DNA of 64,000 nucleotides from Methylobacterium nodulans ORS 2060 (GTDB lineage: Bacteria; Pseudomonadota; Alphaproteobacteria; Rhizobiales; Beijerinckiaceae). A program made the translations under genes and the position numbers. Of this stretch, positions 21,716 through 31,116 are shown one piece after another. Under the pieces are notes generated by a model. That model did not search any database. It worked only from the letters and a program-made list of their open reading frames with translations, and had not been told where the DNA came from. Positions within the stretch are counted from its first letter, which is position 1; each line of letters starts with the position of its first letter. The DNA is taken from the NCBI RefSeq assembly GCF_000022085.1, contig NC_011894.1:7611001-7675000 (forward strand), in the 5' to 3' direction.

Positions 21716-22279
21716 TCAGGCGGCGGCGCCTTCGCCGATACGCACCTTGGTGTCGCCCTGGAACGCGTAGGGCGGGATCGGCAGGTTGATCGGGGCCGGG
21801 CCCCGGCGCACCCGGCCGACCGCGTCGAACTGCGAGCCGTGGCAGGGGCAGGCCCAACCTTCGAAATCGCCCTGGTGGCCGATCGGCACGCAGCCGAGAT
21901 GCGTGCAGTTGCCGTAGGTCACGAGCCACTGGTCGTGGCCCTCCTTGACGCGGGCTTGGAACGGCGCCGGGTCAAGGAGATCGCTCAGCTTGACCGCCTT
22001 CATGTCCGCGATCTCCTTGCCAGAGAGGCGGCGCACGAAGATGAGCTTGCCGCGCCAGAACACGTTGACGATCTGGCCTTCGGTGATCGGGGAGAGATCG
22101 ACATCGATCGGCGCGCCGGCCGCGACGGTCTCGGCGTCCGGCGCCATCGACGCCACGAAGGGCCATGCGAGGGCGGCGGCGCCGACCGCGACGCCCGCGC
22201 CGGTGGCGAGGAACAGGAAGTCCCGGCGGGTCGTCCCGTGCGGATGGGCTGCGTCAGAAGGGGCGACGGTCGTGGCCAA
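21716..22279 (-). CDS. petA: Rieske iron-sulfur protein, bc1 complex
   Basis: [2Fe-2S] subunit of ubiquinol-cytochrome c reductase; 187 aa. A twin-arginine signal (TTRRDFLFLATGAG, R18-R19) precedes the membrane anchor (about 23-45). Cluster ligands Cys125/His127 in CTHLGC and Cys144/His147 in CPCHGS, with disulfide cysteines 130 and 146. The TTG start (MATTVAPSDAAHPHG) is preceded by GGGAGAG; a longer open frame reaches 22459 but its extra residues are unlike the family, and the nearest upstream ATG is out of frame. First gene of the bc1 operon. Confidence 0.94.
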   Translation of the reverse strand: MATTVAPSDAAHPHGTTRRDFLFLATGAGVAVGAAALAWPFVASMAPDAETVAAGAPIDVDLSPITEGQIVNVFWRGKLIFVRRLSGKEIADMKAVKLSDLLDPAPFQARVKEGHDQWLVTYGNCTHLGCVPIGHQGDFEGWACPCHGSQFDAVGRVRRGPAPINLPIPPYAFQGDTKVRIGEGAAA

Positions 22280-22463
22280 GTTCCGGCTCTCCCGAGAAGC
22301 ATGAACGGCGAGGCCCGCCGCAGGCCGCTTAAAGCCATGCGCGGACCACTTTCCTGGGGCAGGGTCCGAGGTGGTCCCCCGGTTCCGGCGGACCGAAGCA
22401 CCAGCCCGAATGCGCGTGCAATGCGACCGGGCGTCGCCCGCGCGGTCGCTCTCTGCCACGCTT

Positions 22464-22509
22464 CCGGCCGGGGCGCCAGCATTGAGCGCCCCGGCCGGGC
22501 CAGTTTTTT
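22464..22509 (+). terminator. Plus-strand terminator-like hairpin without a matching gene
   Basis: A perfect 13 bp GC stem (CCGGCCGGGGCGC, 9 base loop, GCGCCCCGGCCGG) followed by GCCAG and TTTTTT on the plus strand. Both flanking genes, petA and the MFS gene, are on the minus strand. It could end an unannotated plus-strand RNA, or the stem could serve the MFS gene in the other direction, but without a U tract there. Confidence 0.55.
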
Positions 22510-22523
22510 GCGGCCTCGCACGC

Positions 22524-23816
22524 TCAGGCCGCGGCCTGCGGCGCAGAGCGCGCCCGCGTCCGGCCGAGCCAGAGCACCAGCCCGATTCCCACGAGGCCGG
22601 CCGCCGAGATGGTGAGCAGCCCGCCCGTGAAGTCGCCGGTGCGGTCCTTGATCGCGCCGACGATGTAGGGGGCGACGAAGCCCGACAGGTTGCCGATCGA
22701 GTTCACCACCGCGATGGCGCCCGCCGCCGCCGCCCCCGCGAGCGTCTCGGTGGGCAGCGTCCAGACGATGGGAAGCGCCGCGAAGATGCCGAAGGCCGCG
22801 CCGGAGAACAGCACCATCTTGAGCACTGGATCGGCGACCAGCGCCGCCCCGATCGTGCCGAGGGAGGCGCAGGCGAGCGCCGCGACGAGGTGGAAGCGCC
22901 GCTCCCGCTTGGCATCCGAGCGCCGTCCCCACCACAGCATGCCGATCGTGCCGACCAGATAGGGGACGAGGGTCACGAAGCCGGTCTCGAGGTTGGTGAG
23001 CCCGAACGCCTTGATGATCTGCGGCAGGAAGAAGCCGAAGGCGTAGAGCAGCGCCACCGCGCCGAAATAGATGAACGCGATGGCGATCACCCGGGCGTCG
23101 AAGATCTCGCGTGTCAGCGGCCGGTGGTGGGCGGTCCCGCGCCGCGCCGCCTCCTCGGCGGCCATGCGCTCTTCGAGCCAGGCGCGTTCGTCGGCGGGAA
23201 GCCAGCGCGCCTCGGCCGGCCGGTCGGTGAGATAGAAGAAGGTGACGACCGAGAGGACGACGGCCGGCACTGCCTCGATCAGGTAGAGCCATTGCCAGCC
23301 CTTGAGACCGAGGAGCCCGTCGAGTTCGAGGAGCGCGCCCGAGATCGGGGCGCCGATCAGGCTCGACAGCGGGATGGCCACCATGAAGGCGCTGACGATC
23401 CGCGCCCGGTAGGCGGCCGGGAACCAGAGGGTGAGATAGAAGATGATGCCCGGGAAGAAGCCGGCCTCCGCGGCGCCGAGAGCCAAGCGCATCACGTAGA
23501 AGCTCGCCTCCCCGCCGATGAAGGCCATGCCGCCCGAGATCAGGCCCCAGCTCAGCATGATGCGGGCGATCCAGCGCCGCGCCCCGAACCGCTCCAGGAA
23601 CAGGTTCGAGGGCACCTCGAAGATGAAGTAGGTGAGGAAGAACAGGCCGGCGCCGAGCCCGTAGGCGGTGGCCGAGATGCCGAGGTCCCGGTTCATGGTG
23701 AGCGACGCGAAGCCGACATTCACCCGGTCGAGATAGGCGACGAAGTAGCAGAGGATCAGGAACGGAATCAGCCGGCGGCTCACGCGGCGGATCGTGCGGG
23801 TCTCGAGGTCGGTCAT
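22524..23816 (-). CDS. MFS transporter, anion:cation symporter-like
   Basis: Twelve-helix major facilitator protein of 430 aa. Features of the ACS family (tartrate, phthalate, hexuronate permeases): N-terminal RRLIPFLILCYFVAYLDRVN, the motif GLGAGLFFLTYFIFEVPSNL, GAAEAGFFPGIIFYLTLWF, a central cytoplasmic loop (about 200-235), and the second-half motif MLWWGRRSDAKRERR. The substrate is likely an organic acid anion but cannot be fixed. It is divergent from ribH (229 bp gap) and ends 15 bp before a terminator-like hairpin. No catabolic genes accompany it. Confidence 0.88.
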   Translation of the reverse strand: MTDLETRTIRRVSRRLIPFLILCYFVAYLDRVNVGFASLTMNRDLGISATAYGLGAGLFFLTYFIFEVPSNLFLERFGARRWIARIMLSWGLISGGMAFIGGEASFYVMRLALGAAEAGFFPGIIFYLTLWFPAAYRARIVSAFMVAIPLSSLIGAPISGALLELDGLLGLKGWQWLYLIEAVPAVVLSVVTFFYLTDRPAEARWLPADERAWLEERMAAEEAARRGTAHHRPLTREIFDARVIAIAFIYFGAVALLYAFGFFLPQIIKAFGLTNLETGFVTLVPYLVGTIGMLWWGRRSDAKRERRFHLVAALACASLGTIGAALVADPVLKMVLFSGAAFGIFAALPIVWTLPTETLAGAAAAGAIAVVNSIGNLSGFVAPYIVGAIKDRTGDFTGGLLTISAAGLVGIGLVLWLGRTRARSAPQAAA

Positions 23817-24045
23817 GGGCCTTTAGCATCCTCCCGTCCGGGTCTGGCGTTCCGGCTGGCCCGCGCCATGGACCCGACCGGCAGGTCTTGGCAAGCCGGT
23901 CTTGGCAAGCCGGATCCCGGCGCCGGGACGGCCCTCCCTTGTCCGGGACGGCGCTTCGGTCTAGTGCTCCCGCCTCCCCGCACGGCGCGCCGCAACACGG
24001 CCTGCTCCGCGCGCGTTCGTCCCATGGTTTCGATCGGGTTCCGAG

Positions 24046-24591
24046 ATGGTAACGCCACGCCGAGACAGCGGGAGCGACCGCCCGTCGCTCAAGGACGCCC
24101 GGATCCTGGTCGTCGAGGCCCGCTACTACGACGACATCGCGGATGAATTGCTGCGCGGCGCCACCGAGGCGATCGCGGCATCCGGCGCCGAGGCCGAGGT
24201 CGTGACCGTTCCGGGCGCGCTGGAGATCCCGCAGACCGTGGCGATCCTGGTCGAGGCGGCGATGCGATCGGGCAAGCCCTACGACGCCGTCGTGGCGCTG
24301 GGCTGCGTCATCCGCGGGGAGACCGGCCACTACGACATTGTGGCCGGCGAGAGTGCGCGGGCGCTGATGGATCTGTCGGTCCTGCTCCGCCTGCCGCTCG
24401 GCAACGGCATCCTCACCGTCGAGACCGAGGCGCAGGCGCAGGCGCGGGCCCGCGTCTCGGAGATGAACAAGGGTGGGGGCGCCGCGGAGGCGGCCCTCGC
24501 CGTGCTGGCCCTGAAGCGCGCGAACGCGGCCGAGCACCCGGGCCGCACCATCGGCTTCACCCCTCGCCGCGCCGCGGAGACAGCGGAATGA
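24046..24591 (+). CDS. ribH: 6,7-dimethyl-8-ribityllumazine synthase
   Basis: Penultimate enzyme of riboflavin synthesis, forming lumazine from the pyrimidinedione and dihydroxybutanone phosphate; 181 aa. Family motifs: [56 protein letters not shown] (catalytic His region) and [20 protein letters not shown]. The C-terminus is slightly extended. Its stop overlaps nusB as ATGA, the common ribH-nusB coupling. Confidence 0.96.
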   Translation: MVTPRRDSGSDRPSLKDARILVVEARYYDDIADELLRGATEAIAASGAEAEVVTVPGALEIPQTVAILVEAAMRSGKPYDAVVALGCVIRGETGHYDIVAGESARALMDLSVLLRLPLGNGILTVETEAQAQARARVSEMNKGGGAAEAALAVLALKRANAAEHPGRTIGFTPRRAAETAE

Positions 24592-25058
24592 AACCTGCCG
24601 AGCGCAGCGGCGCCCGCCTGGCCGTCGTGCAGGCCCTCTACGAGATGGAGATCTCCGGCAAGGGCGTGATCGACGCGCTCGCGGAGTTCGAAGCCTTCTG
24701 GATCGGTCAGGTGGTCGATGGGATCGAGCACCCGCCGGCCGAGACCGCCTTCTTCCGCGACGTCCTGCGCGGCGCGGTCGAGGAGCAGCGGGTGATCGAC
24801 CAGCGACTCGATGGCGCGCTGTCGGCGGGCTGGCCGCTGCGGCGGGTCGAGGCGGTGCTGCGGGCGATCCTGCGCGCGGGCGCCTACGAGGTGATCTTCC
24901 GCAAGGACGTGCCGGTGCGGGTCGCGATCTCCGAATACGTGGACGTCGCCCACAGCTTCTACGGTGGCGACGAGCCGGGCCTCGTGAACGCTGTGCTCGA
25001 CAAGGTGGCGCGGGCCGCCCGGGCCGAGGAACTCGACGGGGCCGCGCGCGACGGCTGA
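24588..25058 (+). CDS. nusB: Transcription antitermination protein NusB
   Basis: RNA-binding antitermination factor that acts with NusE (S10) on boxA of rRNA operons; 156 aa, all-helical. Motifs: [38 protein letters not shown] and [27 protein letters not shown], the typical C-terminus. Translationally coupled to ribH; repeat A copy 3 begins on the last base of its stop codon. Confidence 0.96.
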   Translation: MKPAERSGARLAVVQALYEMEISGKGVIDALAEFEAFWIGQVVDGIEHPPAETAFFRDVLRGAVEEQRVIDQRLDGALSAGWPLRRVEAVLRAILRAGAYEVIFRKDVPVRVAISEYVDVAHSFYGGDEPGLVNAVLDKVARAARAEELDGAARDG

Positions 25059-25097
25059 TACCAGCCCGATGCGTCGGCCGCTTGGGCCGTTGGTATG
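25058..25097. repeat. Dispersed repeat A, copy 3 (short form)
   Basis: TACCAGCCCGATGCG...GGGCCGTTGGTA directly at the nusB stop codon; shares end sequences with the copies at 11076 and 19135 but lacks the central core. Confidence 0.6.
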
Positions 25098-25170
25098 AGT
25101 TGCCGCCGGCGCTGCCGCCCCTGGCGAATGAAATCGTAGCTAACTGAGCACTTCCGCCTGGGGCAGTCCC

Positions 25171-25355
25171 ACCGACCCTCATGCTGAGGTGCTGCGGCGC
25201 AGCCGCAGCCTCGAAGCACGCCTGAACGCTCATCTAAGATCCGGGTGACCGGGAATACCGGTCCGGGGTGCTTCGAGGCAGCCTACGGCTGCACCTCAGC
25301 ATGAGGAGTGGGGCGGCTTCCACGCCTCAGTTTCTATTTGTTCTATTTAGGCAGG
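25171..25355. repeat. Dispersed repeat B, copy 2
   Basis: Inverted arms CTCATGCTGAGGTGC...GCCTCGAAGCACGCC and GGGTGCTTCGAGGC...GCACCTCAGCATGAGG, then GGCGGCTTCCACGC and a TTCTATTTAGGC tail, matching 11201-11370. With repeat A copy 3 it fills the nusB-thiL gap and ends 6 bp before the thiL start, so it forms the thiL leader. Confidence 0.78.
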
Positions 25356-25361
25356 ATCGCC

Positions 25362-26354
25362 ATGGCCGCCCTCCCCCGCCCGTCCGAGGACGAGCTGATC
25401 GCCCGCTACTTCGCGCCGCTCGCCGGACCCGGCGGGCTCGGCCTGCGGGACGATGCGGCGATCCTCGCGCCGCGGCCGGGGCACGACCTCGTCCTCACCG
25501 TCGATGCGGTGGTGGCCGGCGTTCATTACCTCCCCGACGATCCGCCCGCCTCCATTGCCGCCAAGGCGCTCGGCGTGAACCTCTCGGATCTCGCCGCCAA
25601 GGGCGCGGAGCCGCGGGGTTTCCTGCTGACGCTCGCCCTCGCCGATGATTGGGACGAGGCGTGGCTCGCGGCGTTCTGCACCGGCCTCAGCGAGACCGCG
25701 GCCCGGTTCGGCTGTCCGCTGCTCGGCGGCGACACGGTGCGGGCCGCCGGTCCCACGCTGATCAGCGTGACCGCCCTCGGCGAGGTGCCGACGGGCCGGA
25801 TGGTGCGGCGCTTCACGGCCGAGCCCGGCGACCGGCTCCTCGTCTCGGGCACGATCGGCGATGCCGCCCTTGGCCTCAGGCTCCGCCGCGCGCCCGGCTG
25901 GGCCGCCGGCCTCGGCGAGGCCGACCGGCAGCACCTCGCCGACCGCTACCTGCATCCGCATCCGCGCCTGCCCCTCGCCCCGGCGCTCCTCGCGCATGCG
26001 CGGGCCGCGATGGATGTCTCGGACGGGCTCGCGGGCGACCTCGCCAAGATGCTGCGGGCGTCCGGCGCGAGCGCCGAGGTCGAGATCCCGGCCGTGCCGC
26101 TCTCGCCGGCCGCGCGGGCCGCCCTCGCGGCGGACGAGGGCCTGATCGACCCGATCCTCACGGGCGGCGATGATTACGAGATCCTCTGCGCGGTGGCGCC
26201 CGAGCGCGTCGAGGCCATTCGGGACGAGGCGCGGCGGGCCGGGATCACCCTCACGCCGATCGGCCGCGTGATCGCGGGCCATGCGGCGCCGGGTTTTCGC
26301 GATGCCGCCGGAACCATGCGGATCTTCGCCTCCGGCTCGTTCAGCCACTTCTGA
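25362..26354 (+). CDS. thiL: Thiamine-monophosphate kinase
   Basis: Phosphorylates thiamine monophosphate to thiamine pyrophosphate; 330 aa, AIRS/PurM fold. Motifs: LRDDAAILAPRPGHDLVLTV (metal-binding DD), SIAAKALGVNLSDLAAKGAEP, LLGGDTVRA, MDVSDGLAGDLAKML and LTGGDDYEILC. The ATG at 25362 (MAALPRPSEDELIARYF) has a CAGGA ribosome-binding site partly made by the tail of repeat B; the upstream in-frame extension is repeat-encoded. Third gene of ribH-nusB-thiL. Confidence 0.95.
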   Translation: MAALPRPSEDELIARYFAPLAGPGGLGLRDDAAILAPRPGHDLVLTVDAVVAGVHYLPDDPPASIAAKALGVNLSDLAAKGAEPRGFLLTLALADDWDEAWLAAFCTGLSETAARFGCPLLGGDTVRAAGPTLISVTALGEVPTGRMVRRFTAEPGDRLLVSGTIGDAALGLRLRRAPGWAAGLGEADRQHLADRYLHPHPRLPLAPALLAHARAAMDVSDGLAGDLAKMLRASGASAEVEIPAVPLSPAARAALAADEGLIDPILTGGDDYEILCAVAPERVEAIRDEARRAGITLTPIGRVIAGHAAPGFRDAAGTMRIFASGSFSHF

Positions 26355-26572
26355 GGCTTGAGACCTTCGTCGGATTTCCCCGGGATTTCCGCCTCCTTCC
26401 GCGGGGCAAGAAGCTTAAGAGCGTTTGCGCTCGTCCCTGAAGTTTGGCACTCAAGTCCGGCGGGTCGGATCAGGCCGATGCGCTTAATCGGGGAGGGACA
26501 CCCGCACGGGACGCCGCTCGCCTCAAGGCCGTCAACCGTCGCGGGGCAAAGCCCGACATCAAGGACGGTAGA

Positions 26573-28720
26573 ATGACCGCACTCCTGCTCATCATCGTGG
26601 GCGGCCTCTGCGCCGTTGCCTACGGCATCTACACGATCAACGACGTCATGCGGCGCGACGCCGGCACCCAGCGCATGCAGGAGATCGCAGGCGCCATCGC
26701 CGAGGGCGCCCAGGCCTATCTGCGCCGGCAATACACCACCATCGCGGTGGTCGGGATCCTGCTGTTCGCCCTGCTCTCCTATCTCCTCGGCATCAAGGTC
26801 GGAATCGGCTTCCTGATCGGCGCGGTGCTCTCGGGGGCGGCCGGCTTCATCGGCATGAACGTCTCCGTGCGGGCGAATGTGCGCACCGCCCAGGCCGCCA
26901 CGCAGTCGCTGAGCGGCGGTCTCGACGTCGCGTTCAAGTCGGGCGCGGTCACCGGGATGCTGGTGGCGGGCCTCGCCCTCCTCGGCGTCGCCCTCTACTA
27001 CACCTTTCTCACCCGCCAGCTCGGCCTGCCGCCGGCAAGCCGCGACGTCATCGACTCGCTCGTGGCGCTCGGGTTCGGCGCCTCCCTGATCTCGATCTTC
27101 GCCCGTCTCGGCGGCGGCATCTTCACCAAGGGCGCCGATGTGGGCGGCGACCTCGTCGGCAAGGTCGAGGCCGGCATTCCGGAGGACGATCCGCGCAACC
27201 CCGCCACCATCGCGGACAATGTCGGCGACAATGTCGGCGACTGCGCCGGCATGGCCGCCGACCTGTTCGAGACCTACGCGGTCACCCTCGTCGCCACGAT
27301 GGTGCTGGCGGCGATCTTCTTCTCCGGCCAGACCGATGTGGGCGGGCGCAACATCCTGGAGACGATGCTGATCTACCCGATGGCGATCGGCGCGGCCTGC
27401 ATCGTGACCTCGATCATCGGCACCTTCTTCGTCACGCTCGGCGCCAACCAGTCGATCATGGGCGCCCTCTACAAGGGCCTGATCGGCTCAGGGCTCCTCT
27501 CGGTGGCGGCCATCGCGGCCATCAACATCGTGCTGTTCGGGGGCTTCACCACCAGCTTCACCACCAATACCGGCGTGACCTTCACGTCGCTGAGCCTCTT
27601 CGTCTGCGCCACGATCGGCCTTGCGATCACGGCGCTGATCGTCGTGATCACCGAGTTCTACACCGGGACCACCTACCGGCCGGTCAAGTCGATCGCCCGG
27701 GCCTCGGTCACGGGTCACGGCACCAACGTGATCCAGGGGCTCGCCGTCTCGCTGGAATCGACCGCCCTGCCGGCGCTCGTGATCGTGGCCGGCATCATCG
27801 CCACCTACTCCCTCGCGGGCCTGTTCGGCATCGCGATCGCGGTCACTGCCATGCTGGCATTGGCGGGCGTCATCGTCGCCCTCGACGCCTTCGGACCCGT
27901 GACCGACAACGCGGGCGGCATCGCCGAGATGTCCGGTCTCCCTAAGGAAGTGCGCAAGTCCACGGATGCCCTCGACGCGGTCGGCAACACCACCAAGGCC
28001 GTCACCAAGGGCTACGCGATCGGATCGGCCGGCCTCGGGGCGCTGGTGCTCTTCGCCGCTTACACGTCGGATCTGAACTACTTCACCCAGAACGCGAGTG
28101 CGACGCAGTACAAGTACTTCCAGGGCGTCAGCGTCGACTTCTCGCTGTCGAATCCCTATGTGGTGGTCGGGCTTATGCTCGGTGGCCTGATCCCCTTCCT
28201 GTTCGGCGGCATCGCCATGACGGCGGTGGGCCGGGCGGCGGGCTCGGTCGTGGAGGAGGTGCGCCGCCAGTTCCGCGAGAAGCCCGGCATCATGAGGGGC
28301 ACCGACCGGCCGGATTACGGCCGGGCCGTCGACATGCTGACCCGGGCGGCGATCCGCGAGATGGTGGTGCCCTCGCTGCTGCCGGTGCTGTCGCCGGTGG
28401 TGCTGTTCTTCGTCATCAGCCTCATCGCCGGCAAGGGGCAGGGCTTCGCGGCGGTGGGCGCGATGCTGCTCGGCGTGATCGTGACGGGCCTCTACGTGGC
28501 GGTCTCCATGACCTCCGGCGGCGGCGCCTGGGACAATGCCAAGAAGCTCATCGAGGATGGCCACTACGGCGGCAAGGGCTCGGATGCCCACAAGGCGGCC
28601 GTGACCGGCGATACGGTGGGGGATCCCTACAAGGATACGGCCGGCCCCGCCGTGAACCCGGCCATCAAGATCACCAACATCATTGCGCTGCTGCTGCTGG
28701 CGATCCTGGCGCATAGCTGA
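26573..28720 (+). CDS. hppA: Membrane-bound proton-translocating pyrophosphatase, K+-independent type
   Basis: Hydrolyses pyrophosphate and pumps protons across the membrane; 715 aa, about 16 helices. The catalytic signature includes [20 protein letters not shown] and [19 protein letters not shown] (about 213-231); later acidic motifs ([36 protein letters not shown]) complete the site. Lys475 in [10 protein letters not shown], followed three residues on by Thr, marks the K+-independent subclass. The ATG at 26573 has AAGGA upstream; a longer frame from 26444 is rejected because it precedes the first helix with non-membrane sequence. The 218 bp upstream shows no recognisable riboswitch. Monocistronic, with a strong hairpin behind it. 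Confidence 0.96.
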   Translation: MTALLLIIVGGLCAVAYGIYTINDVMRRDAGTQRMQEIAGAIAEGAQAYLRRQYTTIAVVGILLFALLSYLLGIKVGIGFLIGAVLSGAAGFIGMNVSVRANVRTAQAATQSLSGGLDVAFKSGAVTGMLVAGLALLGVALYYTFLTRQLGLPPASRDVIDSLVALGFGASLISIFARLGGGIFTKGADVGGDLVGKVEAGIPEDDPRNPATIADNVGDNVGDCAGMAADLFETYAVTLVATMVLAAIFFSGQTDVGGRNILETMLIYPMAIGAACIVTSIIGTFFVTLGANQSIMGALYKGLIGSGLLSVAAIAAINIVLFGGFTTSFTTNTGVTFTSLSLFVCATIGLAITALIVVITEFYTGTTYRPVKSIARASVTGHGTNVIQGLAVSLESTALPALVIVAGIIATYSLAGLFGIAIAVTAMLALAGVIVALDAFGPVTDNAGGIAEMSGLPKEVRKSTDALDAVGNTTKAVTKGYAIGSAGLGALVLFAAYTSDLNYFTQNASATQYKYFQGVSVDFSLSNPYVVVGLMLGGLIPFLFGGIAMTAVGRAAGSVVEEVRRQFREKPGIMRGTDRPDYGRAVDMLTRAAIREMVVPSLLPVLSPVVLFFVISLIAGKGQGFAAVGAMLLGVIVTGLYVAVSMTSGGGAWDNAKKLIEDGHYGGKGSDAHKAAVTGDTVGDPYKDTAGPAVNPAIKITNIIALLLLAILAHS

Positions 28721-28726
28721 CCCTTC

Positions 28727-28760
28727 CGCCTCCGCGCGGGGCTTGTCCCGCGCGGAGGCG
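28727..28760 (+). terminator. Hairpin after hppA
   Basis: Perfect 14 bp stem (CGCCTCCGCGCGGG / CCCGCGCGGAGGCG) with a 6 base loop, six bases after the hppA stop codon. No U tract follows, so it may stabilise the 3' end rather than terminate by itself. Confidence 0.6.
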
Positions 28761-28831
28761 CGATCGCGGTGACCCGCAGGCGGCCCTCGGCCTCCCGGCG
28801 GGTCAATCGGGCGCGGTCGGGGCGGCTGAGC

Positions 28832-29419
28832 CTAAAGCTTCTCGCCCTCGATGCCGACGCCATCCTCGAAGCCGTTGCGGATCACCTCGACCAGGACCGT
28901 CTTGACGTTGTAGCCGCGAGGGGTGAGCCGGATGCGGTAGCAGCTCTGGGCCGTTCCGATGAGCGGATCGGCCTTTCCTGCCGCCGCCTGCGTGGCGGCC
29001 TCGTCGTAGGTGGATGTGATCAGGCCGGCTTCCTCCAGGTCGTAATCGACCCCGGCCAGCCGGCGCATCTGGGCCGTGGCCTGGGTGAAAGCGCAGTGAA
29101 GATCGTCCTTCTCCAGGGTGAACAGGCGCTGGGTGCGCAGCCCGTTCAGCCACTTGACCGTCTTGACGATGGCTTGGCGCTCCGGCGCGTCGACACCGCC
29201 GAGGTCGGAGGTCGAGACCGAGACGGCGAGGTGATCCTTGTCCCGCAGCGTGAATTCCACCCAGGCCGTCTTCATGCTGTGGATCCTGGAGGTCATCGCC
29301 AGGAGGTCGCGGAACGCCTGATTGACCAAGCCGAAATTCAGGAGGAACAGAAGGACCAGCCCCGCTGGAAAAATCAGGGTCCAGATCGCGCTGCCCGCGA
29401 TCGAAACCGCTTTTGCCAT
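28832..29419 (-). CDS. Hypothetical single-pass membrane protein
   Basis: 195 aa, unrecognised family. One N-terminal membrane segment (about 12-33, IWTLIFPAGLVLLFLLNFG) is followed by a soluble, probably periplasmic domain with two cysteines far apart (DDLHCAF and AQSCYRIR) that could form a disulfide. The ATG at 29419 has GGGAGG upstream; the open frame continues to 29668 but that part is repeat sequence. It is convergent with hppA and preceded by a gene-poor, repeat-rich stretch. No function is proposed. Confidence 0.72.
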   Translation of the reverse strand: MAKAVSIAGSAIWTLIFPAGLVLLFLLNFGLVNQAFRDLLAMTSRIHSMKTAWVEFTLRDKDHLAVSVSTSDLGGVDAPERQAIVKTVKWLNGLRTQRLFTLEKDDLHCAFTQATAQMRRLAGVDYDLEEAGLITSTYDEAATQAAAGKADPLIGTAQSCYRIRLTPRGYNVKTVLVEVIRNGFEDGVGIEGEKL

Positions 29420-29606
29420 GCTTGCCTCCCGTCCGGGCCGCGCCCCAGCCCGTCTTGGATGGTGCGGAGGCTGTCTTCGACAAGCATTCCCGTCTGTGCG
29501 GTCCGGCACGAGGGTTTTATCGCGGTGATCGTTCCTTAATGGTCGAGCTTCGTCGCGGATTATACGGTTTCCGGTAGATTCCTTCCGAGACGAGGACGCG
29601 TGGGAA

Positions 29607-29630
29607 CCCCTCTCCCGTGCGGGAGAGGGG
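29607..29630. repeat. Palindromic repeat F, copy 1
   Basis: Perfect palindrome: CCCCTCTCCCG, central TG, CGGGAGAGGGG. The same 24 bp hairpin recurs at 29749-29772 and 40343-40366. It is a widespread intergenic hairpin type in GC-rich proteobacteria. Confidence 0.75.
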
Positions 29631-29748
29631 TAGGGGTGAGGGTCCCGGACGGTGCCGCCATGAATCACTAAGCGTTGTGCTGGCAGCGGGACGGTTCAGT
29701 CCTCTTGCTGAACCACCTGGGCCCTCACGCGCGATCTTCGATCGCCTG

Positions 29749-29772
29749 CCCCTCTCCCGCACGGGAGAGGGG
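29749..29772. repeat. Palindromic repeat F, copy 2
   Basis: Same palindrome in inverse orientation with respect to its GGGAACC flank (GAGAGGGGTTCCC), 118 bp from copy 1. Confidence 0.75.
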
Positions 29773-29820
29773 TTCCCTGCGTGAACTCGTCTCGGAACAG
29801 ACCAACCGGATGCTGCATCA

Positions 29821-29842
29821 GCAGCCTGGGCCGTTGGTACGG
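29821..29842. repeat. Dispersed repeat A, copy 4 (half)
   Basis: GCAGCCTGGGCCGTTGGTAC, the right-hand end of repeat A, ending immediately beside the aminotransferase stop codon. Confidence 0.55.
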
Positions 29843-31054
29843 TCAACGTCCGGCTGCGAGCACCGGCGCGAGCCGCCGCACGGCCTCATGCAGGTCGCCG
29901 GCGCTGCGCGCGAAGCAGAGGCGCAGGAAGCTCTGCCCGCCGGGGCCGAAGGCCGTGCCGGGGGCGACACCGACATTCGCCTCGTCCACGAGCCGCATGG
30001 CGAGGTGCCGCGCGTCGGGCTCCCCGGGGATGCGGGGGAAGGCGTAGAAGGCGCCGGCCGGCGGCGGAAGCTCGACGCCGGGCAGGCGTCCCAATCCCTC
30101 CGCGAGAATGCGGCGGCCCTCCCGTGCCTGCGCGATCTGGGCCTGGACCAGGGGCTCGCCGTCGCGCACCGCCACCACCGCGGCATGCTGCAGGAAGGTG
30201 GCGATGCCGGAGGTCCCATAGAGGATCAGCCCGTCGACGATCCGGCCGAGCTGCGCCGGGCCTTCGAGCCAGCCGATCCGCCAGCCGGTCATCGCCCAGT
30301 TCTTCGAGAAGGTCTGGACGAACAGCACCCGGTCGCGGTCCTCCGGCTCCCAGACGTCGCGGATGGAGGGCGCGCGCCCGAGCGCCGCATGGGCGGGATC
30401 GAAGCTGAAGCGGCCGTAGATCTCGTCGGCGATGATCCAGAGATCATGCCGGCGCGCGATGGCGAGCAGCGCCCGCAGGTCGGCGTGGGTCGCGGTCCAG
30501 CCGGTCGGATTGGCCGGCGAGTTGACGACGAGGACGCGGGTGCGCGCCGTCACCGCCGCGGCAAGGCGCTCGATGTCGAGGGCCCAGCCCGAGGCGGGCG
30601 AGAAGCTCATCGGCACCATCACGCGGTGGGCGCCGCTGGCTTCGATCGCGCCGAAGAAGTTCGGCCAGGTCGGCGTCGGCACCACGACCTCGTCGCCCGG
30701 CACGGCCGCGATCTTGAGGGCGATGTCGAAGGCCTGCATGCCGCCGACCGTGACGAAGATCCGATCCGGCTCCGCCGCGCCGCCATACAGGCGGGCGATA
30801 TAGGCCGCGATGGCCTCCCGCAGCTCCGGGATGCCGAGCATCCGCGTGTAGAAGGTCTGTCCGTCCCTCAGGGCCCGGGCCGCTGCCTCGCCGATGAAGT
30901 CGGGGGTCGGGCGGTCGCCCTCCCCGACCCAGAGCGGGATCAGCCCGGGCCGGTCGGTGCCGTAGCCGATCAGCTCGCCGATGCCGCTCGGCAGGACGCC
31001 CTCCGCCGTCGGATTCACCGGCGGCAGCGACGGAGGTTTCGGCATCGAGGTCAT
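29843..31054 (-). CDS. Class I/II PLP-dependent aminotransferase
   Basis: Fold-type I aminotransferase of the aspartate/alanine group, 403 aa, cytoplasmic. PLP-binding residues: Lys251 in TFSKNWAMTGWRIGW, Asn182 in SPANPTGW, Asp210 and Tyr213 in IIADEIYGRF. The substrate is not readable. The ATG at 31054 (MTSMPKPPSLPPVN) is used; an in-frame Met three codons on is possible and neither has a strong ribosome-binding site. It starts 62 bp after glgB on the same strand, so it is probably the last gene of the alpha-glucan cluster, although no link to glucan metabolism is known. Confidence 0.88.
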   Translation of the reverse strand: MTSMPKPPSLPPVNPTAEGVLPSGIGELIGYGTDRPGLIPLWVGEGDRPTPDFIGEAAARALRDGQTFYTRMLGIPELREAIAAYIARLYGGAAEPDRIFVTVGGMQAFDIALKIAAVPGDEVVVPTPTWPNFFGAIEASGAHRVMVPMSFSPASGWALDIERLAAAVTARTRVLVVNSPANPTGWTATHADLRALLAIARRHDLWIIADEIYGRFSFDPAHAALGRAPSIRDVWEPEDRDRVLFVQTFSKNWAMTGWRIGWLEGPAQLGRIVDGLILYGTSGIATFLQHAAVVAVRDGEPLVQAQIAQAREGRRILAEGLGRLPGVELPPPAGAFYAFPRIPGEPDARHLAMRLVDEANVGVAPGTAFGPGGQSFLRLCFARSAGDLHEAVRRLAPVLAAGR

Positions 31055-31116
31055 GAGCGACTCAAGCAGCTGGGAGTGAGAGGTCCCCCGAGCCTTGCCC
31101 TCGCCCGAAGCGCGAC

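Larger units (their letters stand above)
29420..29842. other. Gene-free region with repeats
   Basis: This 423 bp between the hypothetical membrane protein and the aminotransferase holds no convincing gene. It contains two oppositely oriented copies of the palindrome CCCCTCTCCCG.GCGGGAGAGGGG, the first with a trailing GTAGGGGTGAGGG, and a half copy of repeat A at its right end. Both flanking genes are on the minus strand, so it includes the promoter of the hypothetical gene and the 3' end of the glucan cluster. Confidence 0.6.

Noticed and set aside
26355..26572. Possible riboswitch or small RNA before hppA
   Set aside because: No recognisable riboswitch core and no stable conserved-looking fold; only an AAGGA ribosome-binding site could be supported.
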